Made by a program: the position numbers and the translations under genes
Notes under the pieces: generated by a model
The model's database searches: none
Told to the model about the DNA's origin: nothing
The model's input: only the letters and a program-made list of their open reading frames with translations
Assembly (NCBI GenBank): GCA_903895995.1
Contig: CAITVX010000039.1
Location: forward strand, 1 to 64,000
Direction of reading: 5' to 3'
Source: an uncultured Actinomycetes bacterium
GTDB lineage: Bacteria; Actinomycetota; Actinomycetes; Nanopelagicales; Nanopelagicaceae
Length of the DNA: 64,000 bases
Shown: piece after piece, positions 9,253 to 18,028 of the stretch
How positions within the stretch are numbered: the stretch's first letter is position 1
How the letters are laid out: every line of letters starts with the position of its first letter

Positions 9253-9849
9253 CTACTTTCCCTCTGGCTCGCCCTCGCCCAACTCCCCCGCGAGCTTCTC
9301 AAGACCCGCCCATCGAATATCGATCTGCTCGTGGCCGTGATCCTCTGGAAGGCTCTCCCATTTCACACCGCAGCCAGGGCAGAGACCCAGGCACTCTTCG
9401 TCGCAGAGCGGATTAACCGGAAGATTGAGAATAAGGGCATCTCGGATTGGCCCTTCGAGATCAATCGCATCGCCTTGCATGACGAGAATCTCATCCTCGT
9501 CTTCAACGACAACTTCTTTCTCTCGCTTTCCACTGCGCTTAGAGCGCGGGTCAGTCTCATAGATGTAGAGCTCGTGGAATGACTCTTCCACTTCACGTTC
9601 GATGCGATCAAGACAGCGGGTGCACTCTCCTACCGCGAGAGCTCTCACTGTTGCACTTGCAAGTACGCCTTCGGCAACCGATTCAATGCGTAGATCAATT
9701 TCTATACGTTCATCCGCTGGGACAGCAAAGAGGGGAATCCCAAGCTCATCATGAGTATCAATATTGAGTTCGTATTCGCGCATCTCACCAGCCCGCCTAG
9801 GCAGGTCGTGACAGTTAAAGAGGAATGGACTCTCTTTGATGGAAGTAAT
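9253..9849 (-). CDS. DUF177/YceD family protein, probable ATT start
   Basis: This is the DUF177 (YceD) protein nearly always found upstream of rpmF; in other bacteria it is linked to 23S rRNA and ribosome assembly. Two cysteine pairs, GECTRCL and CDEECLGLCPGCG, suggest a metal site. The first ATG in frame is 9783 (MREYELNI), but the upstream frame encodes FLFNCHDLPRRAGE, which resembles the conserved actinobacterial N-terminus (H-D/E-L-x-R-R-x-G). The only plausible earlier initiator is ATT at 9849. It has a textbook GGAGAG at 9857-9862 with a 7-nt spacer, placed in the last codons of sepIVA. From ATT the protein has 198 residues. An in-frame TAG upstream rules out anything longer. Confidence 0.88.
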   Translation of the reverse strand: MTSIKESPFLFNCHDLPRRAGEMREYELNIDTHDELGIPLFAVPADERIEIDLRIESVAEGVLASATVRALAVGECTRCLDRIEREVEESFHELYIYETDPRSKRSGKREKEVVVEDEDEILVMQGDAIDLEGPIRDALILNLPVNPLCDEECLGLCPGCGVKWESLPEDHGHEQIDIRWAGLEKLAGELGEGEPEGK

Positions 9850-9853
9850 TTTC

Positions 9854-10348
9854 TTACTCTCCTAATTCAGAGAGGATATGTTTATCTTCTACACCTTGCA
9901 ATTTATCGCGGCCACGTTGGACAACATCGAGAGTCTTATTCAAAATAACTTCAAGGGTAGCTAGACGTGAATCGATATAAGCCTCAATCTCATCGCGCTC
10001 TTTACGAGCCTCTTCCTCAACTTCATCCAGGATGCGTTGGGCTTCTTTACGAGCAGCAGAGACGATCTCGGTTTGTTCAACCATGAGCGCGACTTCTTCG
10101 CGAGCATGAATGATTAACTGATCAGCGCTCACACGAGCCTCTTCAAGAATTGATTCACGAGTCGAGATAATCTCTTGAGCATGAGCAAGGTCAACAGGCA
10201 GAGCTTCGCGAGCTTCGTCAAGGACTTCAAGGAGTTCGCCTCTATGGATAACACAGCTTGCAGAGAGTGGCACGCCACGAGCATCTTCTACTGCAGTGAT
10301 CGCACTCTGGATACGTTCAACAACTGTCATAACTTGCTGTGAATCCAT
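9854..10348 (-). CDS. sepIVA: SepIVA/DivIVA-like septation coiled-coil protein
   Basis: This is a 164-residue, almost wholly alpha-helical protein with long charged heptads (EEARVSADQLIIHAREEVAL and KEAQRILDEVEEEARKERDE), which indicate a coiled coil. It matches the actinobacterial SepIVA group by its place directly upstream of DUF177-rpmF-rnc and its size; mycobacterial SepIVA acts in septation and envelope growth. The start ATG has GAGGT 6 nt upstream (GAGGTATCTG). It overlaps no neighbour, and its last codons supply the Shine-Dalgarno of the DUF177 gene. An alternative label seen for such proteins is ATP synthase subunit b-like, a coiled-coil artefact. Confidence 0.8.
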   Translation of the reverse strand: MDSQQVMTVVERIQSAITAVEDARGVPLSASCVIHRGELLEVLDEAREALPVDLAHAQEIISTRESILEEARVSADQLIIHAREEVALMVEQTEIVSAARKEAQRILDEVEEEARKERDEIEAYIDSRLATLEVILNKTLDVVQRGRDKLQGVEDKHILSELGE

Positions 10349-10390
10349 CAGATACCTCTTTTATAGTTTCGTGCTCGGGGTTAGCTCAGT

Positions 10391-10870
10391 TTAGCGGGAA
10401 GCGAGTCTTGCGGTCAGTTTTGCGATGATCGAAGCGGGAACATACGGAGAGACATCTCCTCCGAAAGTTGCAATCTCTTTCACGAGCGATGAAGAGACGA
10501 ATGAGTGCTGTGGCGCGGTAGACATGAAGAGTGTTTCTACGCCCTTTAGTTGCAAGTTAATTTGAGACATCTGTAGTTCATAGTCAAAATCTGTAACAGC
10601 TCGAAGACCTTTCACGATCGCCTTTACATCATGTCTCTCGCAATAATCAACGAGAAGTCCACTCCAGGAATCAACGCGTACGTTGGGATATTGGGTAGTT
10701 ACTTCGGCAATCATTTCAAGGCGTTCATGAACGGTAAAGAGCGTCTTCTTCGTTTTATTTACCAAGACTGCAATAACGACTTCATCAAAGAGTACACTTG
10801 CACGTTCGATGATATCGAGATGGCCAAAGGTGATGGGATCAAAGGATCCTGGGCATACGACGCGTTTCAC
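10391..10870 (-). CDS. coaD: Phosphopantetheine adenylyltransferase
   Basis: CoaD makes dephospho-CoA from 4'-phosphopantetheine and ATP, the fourth step of CoA synthesis. The 159-residue product is normal length. It has the nucleotidyl-transferase signature GSFDPITFGHLDII near the N-terminus, a central LRAVTDFDYELQM segment and the C-terminal HSFVSSSLVKEIA loop (the ISSTxxR-like motif). Its ATG overlaps the rsmD stop by 4 nt, so the two form an operon with translational coupling. The rsmD-coaD pair is conserved across actinobacteria. Confidence 0.97.
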   Translation of the reverse strand: MKRVVCPGSFDPITFGHLDIIERASVLFDEVVIAVLVNKTKKTLFTVHERLEMIAEVTTQYPNVRVDSWSGLLVDYCERHDVKAIVKGLRAVTDFDYELQMSQINLQLKGVETLFMSTAPQHSFVSSSLVKEIATFGGDVSPYVPASIIAKLTARLASR

Positions 10871-11445
10871 TCTGAAACCGTAGCAGAGTAGCCCCCATAG
10901 AAGATACTGCCTTGTCCATATGAACGTATCTTCTCAAGCTCCATGCGAGCAGGCCAGATAAATGGCTCCCCCTTGCTTACCCTCTCGATCGCGATCATTC
11001 CGCGTGGCTGTAAAAGGTCGCGAACCATGATTGTGTCGATGAGATCCTCAATATCGCTATTGGGCATATCGTAAGGAGGATCCATAAAGATAATGTCATA
11101 TTTGACGGGGAATTCAGATTGAAGAAAACGCGCAACTCGTGAGTGAAAGACTTTATGTTTTCGAGATGGTTCATTGAGAAGTTTGAAATTGCTAATGGCA
11201 ATTTCAGCAGTATCTGCATCTGCTTCGACCGCGTGCACAAGCGAGGCTCCGCGAGAGAGTGCCTCAACACCAACTGCTCCACTTCCAGCAAAGAGATCTA
11301 GGAATACGAGATCAACGATCGAATCAAAAGATGATTCAAGGGATGAGAAGAGCCCTTCGCGCGCACGATCTGATGTTGGGCGCACACCCGCCCCTGTTGG
11401 AGAGTTCAGAGGCTTTCCCTTTCCGGTTCCTGCAATTATTCGCAT
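10867..11445 (-). CDS. rsmD: 16S rRNA (guanine-966-N2)-methyltransferase
   Basis: RsmD methylates G966 of 16S rRNA. The 192-residue product shows the family start MRIIAGTGKGK, the RPTSDRAREGLFSSL segment, the SAM-binding DLFAGSGAVGVEALSRGA and the catalytic DPPY (FMDPPYDMP). It overlaps coaD by 4 nt and lies 21 bp downstream of recG, so recG-rsmD-coaD is probably one transcription unit. Confidence 0.96.
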   Translation of the reverse strand: MRIIAGTGKGKPLNSPTGAGVRPTSDRAREGLFSSLESSFDSIVDLVFLDLFAGSGAVGVEALSRGASLVHAVEADADTAEIAISNFKLLNEPSRKHKVFHSRVARFLQSEFPVKYDIIFMDPPYDMPNSDIEDLIDTIMVRDLLQPRGMIAIERVSKGEPFIWPARMELEKIRSYGQGSIFYGGYSATVSE

Positions 11446-11466
11446 GAGCGCACCCCCAACTTCGCT

Positions 11467-13680
11467 TTAGCCTTTATCAACATAGGACGCCCTCTCCTCT
11501 TGAATAAGTTCTGCAAGCAGCGCTGCTAACTGTGGTGCTCGCTTTAATTCAGGATCTGCATCGATCAGTTCATTTGCCGCATCTCGCGCACTCTCAATGA
11601 GATCTTCATCCCTCAAAACTTTCAGTAATTTCAGATGAGATCGAGTTCCGGATTGGGCGCTGCCGAGGACATCGCCCTCAGAACGTTGTTCAAGGTCGAT
11701 CCGGGCAAGTTCAAATCCATCCAGAGTCGAGGAGACCGCTTCTAAACGTGCCATCGCATCGGATTCCGCTGGACTATTGCTAACAAGAAGACAAAGTCCC
11801 GCAACCGATCCACGGCCCACGCGCCCACGTAATTGATGAAGTTGTGACACTCCAAATCGATCTGCATCCATAATCACCATCGTTGATGCATTCGGAACAT
11901 CCACGCCAACTTCAATGACAGTAGTCGCAACCAGAACGTCGATATCTCCAGCGCTAAATGCAGACATGGTCGACTCTTTCTCATCAGAACTCTGACGCCC
12001 ATGGAGTATTGCAACTTTCAGCCCCTTCAGCGGTCCAAGGGCAAGCTGTGGTGCGAGTTCTTCAACGGCAGTCATAGGGCTCTTTGGTTGATCGATTACT
12101 TCACCTAAAGCTCGGGCGATCTCTAAATCTGCTTCGCTTAACCCAGACAATCCTTCTAGGCCTTCTTCTGCCACAGTTGCAGAGATGCGAGGTGCAACGA
12201 CATATGCCTGATGTCCCTTCGCAACCTCTTCAACGATTCTGCTCCATGCGCGCTCAAGATAATGCGGCTTCTCAAGAGTTGGAATGAGGAATGTCTGAAT
12301 AGGTGTTCGACCATGCGGCAGAGTGCGAAGGGTTGAAATATCAAGATCGCCAAAGATCGTCATCGCAACAGTTCGAGGAATCGGAGTCGCAGTCATTACA
12401 AGAAGGTGTGGAGGATGTTTCGCTTTACTTCGAAGTGCATCGCGCTGTTCAACACCAAATCGGTGTTGTTCATCCACAACGACTAACCCCAGATCTTTAA
12501 AGTCGACTCCCTCACTGAGTAGAGCATGCGTTCCAATAATGATTCCTGCTTCACCATGGGCAATCTTTCCAATCGCATCACGTTTAGCCGCTGCACTCAT
12601 AGAACCTGTCAGCAGAACGATCTGAGTTCCTATATCGCTTCCACCTAAAGTTCCCTTTTCAGCAAGATCTCCGAGGAGTTTGCGAATAGTGATGTAATGC
12701 TGCTGCGCTAGTACTTCTGTTGGGGCAAGGATCGCCGCTTGGCCCCCACTCTCAACAACAATCAGTGCAGCGCGTAGAGCAATAACTGTCTTACCCGAAC
12801 CAACTTCACCTTGTAGCAAACGATGCATGGGGTAACTCTGCGAGAGATCAGCATCGATCTCCTTCATCACATCTCGCTGGCCATCGGTATAACTCCATGG
12901 CAATCTACTTTCAAAGGCATCCAGTAATCCGCCACTTTGCGCAACTCGGGATGTTGTAGCGAGCGCACGAAGTTCAGCTCTCCTCTTAGCGAGGAGCAAT
13001 TGCATCGTGAGAGCTTCATCAAATGTTAATCGCTCGCGAGCAAGCTCTGCCTCTTCCCTGCTCTCTGGAATATGAATAGCGCGGTAGGCGCGATCGAGAG
13101 TTGGATAACCATCCTTGGTGAGGATGGATTCAGGAATGTAATCTGGAATCTCATCGAGTGAATCGATGGCGAGCTCAATGCATTTGCCGATCTTCCATGA
13201 AGGTAGCTTTGATACAGCCGGATAGACGGCGATAAATCGCCCTGCAAATTTTGCGATCGCCTCATCTACATCATCCCCATCTGGGATCAATTCATAATCT
13301 GGGTGCGAGAGTTGACGCTTATTATTGAAGAGGCCGACCTTGCCTGCGAAGAGGCCAGTTCTTCCTACGCGAAGCTCTTTCTCTCTCCATGGTTGGTTGA
13401 AGAATGTGAGAGTCATCGTGGAACTCCCATCGGTGAGAATCACTTCAAGGATTGTCCGTCCCGATGCCCTGCGTAAAGAGACCTTTGAGATCTCGGCGAG
13501 CACTGTCGCCTCTTCCCCCTCGAGCAGGGTTCCAATATCGGTGAGCTCTCCACGTTCGACATACCTGCGGGGGTAATGGCGTAAGAGATCTCCTACTGTG
13601 CGCAGGCCAAATCCCTTTTCAAGTACCTTTGCCGTCCGATCCCCGACTACCGCCGCCAGCGCAGTATCGAGAGTTGTCAT
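11467..13680 (-). CDS. recG: ATP-dependent DNA helicase RecG
   Basis: RecG reverses stalled forks and branch-migrates Holliday junctions. The 737-residue product has an OB-fold wedge domain (roughly 50-150) and then a superfamily 2 motor: Walker A GEVGSGKT (291-298), DEQH box (VVVDEQHRFG), TATPIPRT motif and the motif VI QLRGRVGRG. The C-terminal DPELKRAPQLAALL is the RecG tail. The start is ATG 13680, where a GGGGAG stretch upstream can serve for ribosome binding. The rpmB gene is divergent across a 149-bp gap. The DAK2-domain gene usually found between rpmB and recG in actinobacteria is absent. Confidence 0.97.
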   Translation of the reverse strand: MTTLDTALAAVVGDRTAKVLEKGFGLRTVGDLLRHYPRRYVERGELTDIGTLLEGEEATVLAEISKVSLRRASGRTILEVILTDGSSTMTLTFFNQPWREKELRVGRTGLFAGKVGLFNNKRQLSHPDYELIPDGDDVDEAIAKFAGRFIAVYPAVSKLPSWKIGKCIELAIDSLDEIPDYIPESILTKDGYPTLDRAYRAIHIPESREEAELARERLTFDEALTMQLLLAKRRAELRALATTSRVAQSGGLLDAFESRLPWSYTDGQRDVMKEIDADLSQSYPMHRLLQGEVGSGKTVIALRAALIVVESGGQAAILAPTEVLAQQHYITIRKLLGDLAEKGTLGGSDIGTQIVLLTGSMSAAAKRDAIGKIAHGEAGIIIGTHALLSEGVDFKDLGLVVVDEQHRFGVEQRDALRSKAKHPPHLLVMTATPIPRTVAMTIFGDLDISTLRTLPHGRTPIQTFLIPTLEKPHYLERAWSRIVEEVAKGHQAYVVAPRISATVAEEGLEGLSGLSEADLEIARALGEVIDQPKSPMTAVEELAPQLALGPLKGLKVAILHGRQSSDEKESTMSAFSAGDIDVLVATTVIEVGVDVPNASTMVIMDADRFGVSQLHQLRGRVGRGSVAGLCLLVSNSPAESDAMARLEAVSSTLDGFELARIDLEQRSEGDVLGSAQSGTRSHLKLLKVLRDEDLIESARDAANELIDADPELKRAPQLAALLAELIQEERASYVDKG

Positions 13681-13829
13681 GGCCCTATTCTCCCCTCTCC
13701 CCTCGTTAGTCGCGCGTTAATCCGCATGCGGCGCCGATTAGCCGATTAGCCTAAAGCGGCGCTAAGGCGGTAATCTTTCGCCTTCGACGAGGGGCATTCA
13801 CCCTCGCTTAACTTTTGAAGGAGTTCACC

Positions 13830-14015
13830 GTGGCATCAAACTGCGATATCTGCGGCAAAGGCCCCAGCTTTGGCAACAATGTCTCGCACTCCATGCGTAA
13901 GACCCGCCGTCGCTGGAATCCAAATATCCAACGCATCCGTACCCTCGTAAGTGGCCAGACAAAGCGTCAGAATGTCTGCTCCTCTTGCCTCAAGGCCGGC
14001 AAAGTAACCCGCTAA
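13830..14015 (+). CDS. rpmB: 50S ribosomal protein L28
   Basis: This 61-residue L28 protein starts at GTG 13830, reading [17 protein letters not shown], with AAGGAG 6 nt upstream. A TTG five codons earlier is also open, but it would put the Shine-Dalgarno inside the gene. Cysteine pairs CDIC and CSSC give the zinc-binding form (C+ type) of L28. The central [14 protein letters not shown] is the family signature. The gene points away from recG. Confidence 0.95.
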   Translation: MASNCDICGKGPSFGNNVSHSMRKTRRRWNPNIQRIRTLVSGQTKRQNVCSSCLKAGKVTR

Positions 14016-14057
14016 CTAGATCGTGATCGCTGCATCGGTTAAAACGGTGCGTGCCTC

Positions 14058-14747
14058 ATGTTGATTTATGCCCACCGTGGCGCCTCTGCAGATTTTCCCG
14101 AAATGTCTCGTGCTGCCTATCTGGCTGCAGTCGATCAAGGTGCAGATGGTTTTGAATGTGATCTTCGATTAACTAAGGACCGCATCTTGGTCTGTTGGCA
14201 TGATGATGATCTGATGCGGATCGCGAACTCTCCGCTCGTCATAGCCGATTCCACCCTTGCCGAAATTCGCGCGGTGACAGAGATCGTGACGCTCGAAGAA
14301 TTACTGGAGATTGCTCTCGCCCATAAGAAGAATCTTGCGCTTGAGACAAAGCATCCAGTCCCAACCCGCGGTGATGTCGAAGGCGAGTTACTGCGGACTC
14401 TCGGCGCTAATGCCGAGGGTATTGAGCGTTCGGGGATAGATATTTCCATCATGTCATTCTCATGGTGGGCCATACGCCGCACTCGCTCAGCTCGTTTTAC
14501 TGGTGTCTATCTCATCGCTCACCGTTGGCAGAGGATCTTCAGCATCTTTGACGCTCTAGGACCTGGAATATTTCTTCTCCGTGGGGATGCGGGACTTCCA
14601 AAGAAATTAAAGCGCGGCGATAGAAAGCTCTTCATCTGGACTGTTAATAGCCCAGAAGATCTCGCTACCGCATACGCTGCTGGCGCTGATGTAGTGATGA
14701 GTGATTGTCCAGGAAAGATGAAGAAGGCCTTGCTCGAACTTTATTAA
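14058..14747 (+). CDS. Glycerophosphodiester phosphodiesterase
   Basis: This 229-residue GDPD-family enzyme hydrolyses deacylated phospholipids to glycerol-3-phosphate and an alcohol. The catalytic residues are visible: HRGAS (His-Arg near the N-terminus), the metal-binding ECDLRLTKD and the second histidine in VCWHDDDLMRI. The ALETKHPVP stretch and the C-terminal WTVNSPEDLATAYAAGADVVMSD match the TIM-barrel end. No signal peptide is present, so it acts in the cytoplasm. It stands between rpmB and the convergent thiL with only 6 bp to the latter, and the start region has no strong Shine-Dalgarno. Confidence 0.9.
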   Translation: MLIYAHRGASADFPEMSRAAYLAAVDQGADGFECDLRLTKDRILVCWHDDDLMRIANSPLVIADSTLAEIRAVTEIVTLEELLEIALAHKKNLALETKHPVPTRGDVEGELLRTLGANAEGIERSGIDISIMSFSWWAIRRTRSARFTGVYLIAHRWQRIFSIFDALGPGIFLLRGDAGLPKKLKRGDRKLFIWTVNSPEDLATAYAAGADVVMSDCPGKMKKALLELY

Positions 14748-14753
14748 ACCTTA

Positions 14754-15674
14754 TTAGAAGTGTGTAAAGCCTTGATGCTCCACAATAAATCCATCAACAA
14801 GAACTCGTGAACCCGCCACAACGGTTCCAATCTTGGTAAATCCAGATGGAAGTAATGAGCCGCCGGCAACGCTTGCAAGAAAGACGTGATCTTCTCCGCC
14901 ATGTAGTACCCAACTCCACAGATCAATTCCTAACTCATCTGCGAGCTGCTCAAGATGATTAAAGCCTGGGGCGCACTTCAGTAAGGATTTCTCGATGACG
15001 ATTTGAACTGAAGATGCCTCGCTGATGTGATTGAGCTCTGAGACCAGACCATCTGAGATATCGCACATAGAATGTGCAATCGCCGAAATTGCTTGAGCCT
15101 GCTCATATTCAACAGTTGGATTTCTATGCTCAGACGAGTTGGTATCTAGTACTCCACGTTTTAAGAATTCAAGCCCCGCTGCTGATTCACCAGGTAATTT
15201 TGAAATAACGATGTCATCGCCTACACGCGCACCACTTCGAAGGAGCGGCTTACCGACAGAGCCAAAGACGCTGATCGAGATGACGATGCGATCTGCAAAG
15301 GTGAGGTCTCCCCCAACAACGATCGCACCAATAGATGCGGCTTCATCTGCGATACCCAGTGCAAGCTCTTCGATATCTTCTACGGAAAAATTCTTTGGAA
15401 GAGCTGCTGCGACTAGGAGATATTCAGGGCGCCCACCCATCGCAAAGATATCTGCCAAATTCGCAGATGTGATCTTTGCGCCAATCTCATAGAGCGATGA
15501 CCAATTCCGAGAGAAGTGAGTTCCTTCGACAGCCATATCGGTAGCGAGAGCGATAGGAGTGAGGTGCGCCTTAACAACTGCTGCATCATCACCAATCCCA
15601 ACGAGGATCGACTCATCCTTAGCGCGCGAAAAAATCGTCGAGAGCGCCGCTAAGAGTTCAGCTTCTGATGCCAT
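14754..15674 (-). CDS. thiL: Thiamine-monophosphate kinase
   Basis: ThiL phosphorylates thiamine monophosphate to the active cofactor thiamine diphosphate. The 306-residue product shows the PurM-like signatures ILVGIGDDAAVV (N-terminus), DMAVEGTHF, a glycine-rich VVGGDLTFADRI and DISDGLVSEL. The start ATG 15674 has AAGGAG about 7 nt upstream. It is transcribed away from the Lrp-like gene and meets the GDPD gene tail to tail. No thiamine riboswitch was recognised in the 74-bp divergent gap. Confidence 0.96.
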   Translation of the reverse strand: MASEAELLAALSTIFSRAKDESILVGIGDDAAVVKAHLTPIALATDMAVEGTHFSRNWSSLYEIGAKITSANLADIFAMGGRPEYLLVAAALPKNFSVEDIEELALGIADEAASIGAIVVGGDLTFADRIVISISVFGSVGKPLLRSGARVGDDIVISKLPGESAAGLEFLKRGVLDTNSSEHRNPTVEYEQAQAISAIAHSMCDISDGLVSELNHISEASSVQIVIEKSLLKCAPGFNHLEQLADELGIDLWSWVLHGGEDHVFLASVAGGSLLPSGFTKIGTVVAGSRVLVDGFIVEHQGFTHF

Positions 15675-15736
15675 AGCCCGCTCCTTCCGATCGCGATTAT
15701 GAGAGGGAGCCCCTTTTACGAAGAGCCCTAGAGCGG

Positions 15737-15742
15737 TAGCCT
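15737..15742 (+). promoter_or_regulatory. -10 box of a leaderless Lrp-like gene transcript
   Basis: TAGCCT lies 6 nt before the ATG at 15749, and no Shine-Dalgarno is present. Confidence 0.5.
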
Positions 15743-15748
15743 AATCGC

Positions 15749-15991
15749 ATGAGCATCCAGGCATATATCTTGATCCAGACCGATATTGGTAAAGCATCGA
15801 GCGTCGCCCACGCTATCTCAGCGATTCCGGGAGTCACTCTCGCCGAGGGCGTAACCGGTCCTTACGATGTCATTATGCGTGCTGAAGCCCCAAGCATGGA
15901 GGAATTTGGTCGAACCATCTTGGCGAAGGTCCAAGGAGTGCCAGGTATTTCACGCACCCTTACCTGCCCAGTGACTTCGCACGCCCTCTAG
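15749..15991 (+). CDS. Stand-alone Lrp/AsnC ligand-binding (RAM) domain protein
   Basis: This 80-residue protein is only the RAM effector domain of the Lrp/AsnC family, with no helix-turn-helix. The pattern AYILIQTDIGKASSVAHAI followed by GVTGPYDVIMRAEA is typical. Such small proteins bind amino acids or similar ligands as oligomers; what this one senses is unknown. It sits between thiL (divergent) and ddl (convergent), a position seen in other actinobacteria. It has a leaderless-type start. Confidence 0.85.
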   Translation: MSIQAYILIQTDIGKASSVAHAISAIPGVTLAEGVTGPYDVIMRAEAPSMEEFGRTILAKVQGVPGISRTLTCPVTSHAL

Positions 15992-16010
15992 ATTTTTAGC
16001 GGGTAAATCC

Positions 16011-17033
16011 TTAGCGGGTAACGCTCGAACTGCGGCGAAGAGCAGATTCAATCAAGGTAGAAATCAATTTTTTATAGCTGGTTCCTGCTTGTGACCACAA
16101 CTTAGGAAATACCGATGTTGAAGTGAAGCCAGGCATCGTATTAATCTCGTTGATAACTAATCCATTCTCTTTCGAGTAGAAGAAATCAACGCGGGCCAAA
16201 CCTTCACAGCCAAGCGCTTGGAAGGCCTTTACCGCAGCCGCTTGAATCTCCTGCGTTGGGAGATCCGTTGGTGAAATAACACTTGTTGAACCATCTAAAT
16301 ACTTCGCCTCAAAATCATAGAATTCAAAGCGGGAATCAATTGTGATCTCACCAAGAGGTGAGGCAGTTGCAACTCCATCAATCTCAAGAACTGCACACTC
16401 AATCTCACGGCCAACAATTGCCTCTTCGATCATAACCTTGGTATCAAATGCGAAAGCTTCATCGATCGCCGCCGCTAAATGATCGGCACTCTTCACCTTG
16501 GTTGTTCCACGGCTTGAGCCACCTCGAGCAGGTTTTACAAAGAGTGGATACTTCAGTGACCCAATAGAGATCGAGCCATTCCAATCGCGCTGATACACAA
16601 CGATTCCATTTGCCACGTTCAATCCATGAGCTGCAAATATTGGCTTTGCAAAAGATTTATCCATTGCAACAGCGCTAGCGAGGACGCCAGAACCTACATA
16701 ACGAATTCCCGCAATCTCAAAGAGGCCCTGAACTGTTCCATCTTCGCCATATGGCCCGTGAAGAATGGGGAAAATGACATCAGGCTTTAGCTCTTGGAGA
16801 ATCTCAGAGATTGATTGGGCGCTCCCCTCTTTGATTTCAGGGAGTTTTCCATCAACGATAGAGAGCGACTGCCCATCAGCAGGTACCACCCAGGCTCCAG
16901 ATTTCGTAATACCCACCAGAACTGGTTCAAACTTCTCGCGATCTATCGCCTCTAAAATTCCGCCAGCAGAGATACAGGAGATTTCATGTTCGCTACTTCT
17001 TCCTCCGCAGAGGATCATCACCTTTGACTTCAT
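16011..17033 (-). CDS. ddl: D-alanine--D-alanine ligase
   Basis: Ddl makes the D-Ala-D-Ala dipeptide for peptidoglycan. The 340-residue ATP-grasp protein has the N-terminal GGRSSEHEISCISA, the ILHGPYGEDGTVQG loop, KPARGGSSRGTTKV (ATP-binding) and the metal-binding INEINTMPGFTSTSVFP. Its start overlaps the gpsA stop by 4 nt, giving a plsC-gpsA-ddl operon, an actinobacterial arrangement linking phospholipid and wall synthesis. Confidence 0.97.
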   Translation of the reverse strand: MKSKVMILCGGRSSEHEISCISAGGILEAIDREKFEPVLVGITKSGAWVVPADGQSLSIVDGKLPEIKEGSAQSISEILQELKPDVIFPILHGPYGEDGTVQGLFEIAGIRYVGSGVLASAVAMDKSFAKPIFAAHGLNVANGIVVYQRDWNGSISIGSLKYPLFVKPARGGSSRGTTKVKSADHLAAAIDEAFAFDTKVMIEEAIVGREIECAVLEIDGVATASPLGEITIDSRFEFYDFEAKYLDGSTSVISPTDLPTQEIQAAAVKAFQALGCEGLARVDFFYSKENGLVINEINTMPGFTSTSVFPKLWSQAGTSYKKLISTLIESALRRSSSVTR

Positions 17034-18028
17034 GCGAGCTCTGCTCTCAAGCTAACCGACATGAGATGGTGCATGGCATCAGTAGGCGTCATAGAGCCAG
17101 AGACTACCTCGGAAACAACTTCAATAATTGGGACTTCAACGCCGACTCGGTGCGCCAGTTCGCGAATAGCCCTTGCCGAGGCGACGCCTTCGACCGTCTT
17201 AGAAATCTCTGCACTCGCCTGTGCCATGGAACCAGTACGGCCCAAGACTTCTCCAAATGTGCGGTTACGCGAGAGAGGAGAACCACAACTTGCAACGAGA
17301 TCTCCCATCCCGGCAAGCCCTAAATTCGTCAGTGGATCAGCACCATAACCAATTCCGAAACGGGCAACTTCACCAAGGCCACGAGTGATAATCATCGACT
17401 GAGTATTTTCGCCGTAGCCAAGTCCTATAGCCATGCCAACTGCTAGTGCAATCACAGATTTTGTTGCACCTGCTAGTTCGCACCCGACAAGATCCTTCGA
17501 TGGATAGACGCGGAAATAGGGATTGGTAAATAAATCAATCATTGTCGCAACTAGATCAGAATCAGATGATGCGGCCACGGCACCCGCAGGTTGCCTAATA
17601 ATCAATTCATCCGCAAGATTTGGCCCAGTGATTAATCCAATCTGATGCTTCCCCTCGCCAAGCTCTTGTTCAATGATCTCTGTCATGCGTGTATGAGTCT
17701 GCGCTTCAATACCTTTGAGAGTGCTGATCAGCGCCTTCTCAGATGAGAGATACTGTTTCCAATTTTTGAGATTCTCGCGAAGGGTTTGTGCCGGGATTGC
17801 AAGGATAATGAGATCAGAGAAAGCAAGCGCCGCAGAGATATCTGTTGTTGCAGTAATTCGTGAATCTAAGGTGATCCCTGAGAGAAAAGCCTCATTGCTG
17901 TGTTTCTCGTTAATCTCTGCAACGACATCGGAGTTACGTCCCCACATCAGAACATCGTGACCAGCATCGACAATAATTTGAGCAAGAGTTGTGCCCCATG
18001 CGCCAGTACCTAGGACTGTGCTCTTCAT
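17030..18028 (-). CDS. gpsA: Glycerol-3-phosphate dehydrogenase [NAD(P)+]
   Basis: GpsA reduces dihydroxyacetone phosphate to sn-glycerol-3-phosphate for phospholipids. The 332-residue product has the Rossmann start VLGTGAWGTTLAQ, the LISTLKGIE segment, GPNLADELI and the catalytic-lysine region GCELAGATKSVIALAVG. It overlaps plsC upstream and ddl downstream by 4 nt each, so the three genes are coupled. Confidence 0.97.
   Translation of the reverse strand: MKSTVLGTGAWGTTLAQIIVDAGHDVLMWGRNSDVVAEINEKHSNEAFLSGITLDSRITATTDISAALAFSDLIILAIPAQTLRENLKNWKQYLSSEKALISTLKGIEAQTHTRMTEIIEQELGEGKHQIGLITGPNLADELIIRQPAGAVAASSDSDLVATMIDLFTNPYFRVYPSKDLVGCELAGATKSVIALAVGMAIGLGYGENTQSMIITRGLGEVARFGIGYGADPLTNLGLAGMGDLVASCGSPLSRNRTFGEVLGRTGSMAQASAEISKTVEGVASARAIRELAHRVGVEVPIIEVVSEVVSGSMTPTDAMHHLMSVSLRAELA

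Noticed and set aside
15675-15748. Thiamine riboswitch before thiL
   Set aside because: The 74-bp gap is short, has no recognisable THI-box text and holds two ordinary start regions.
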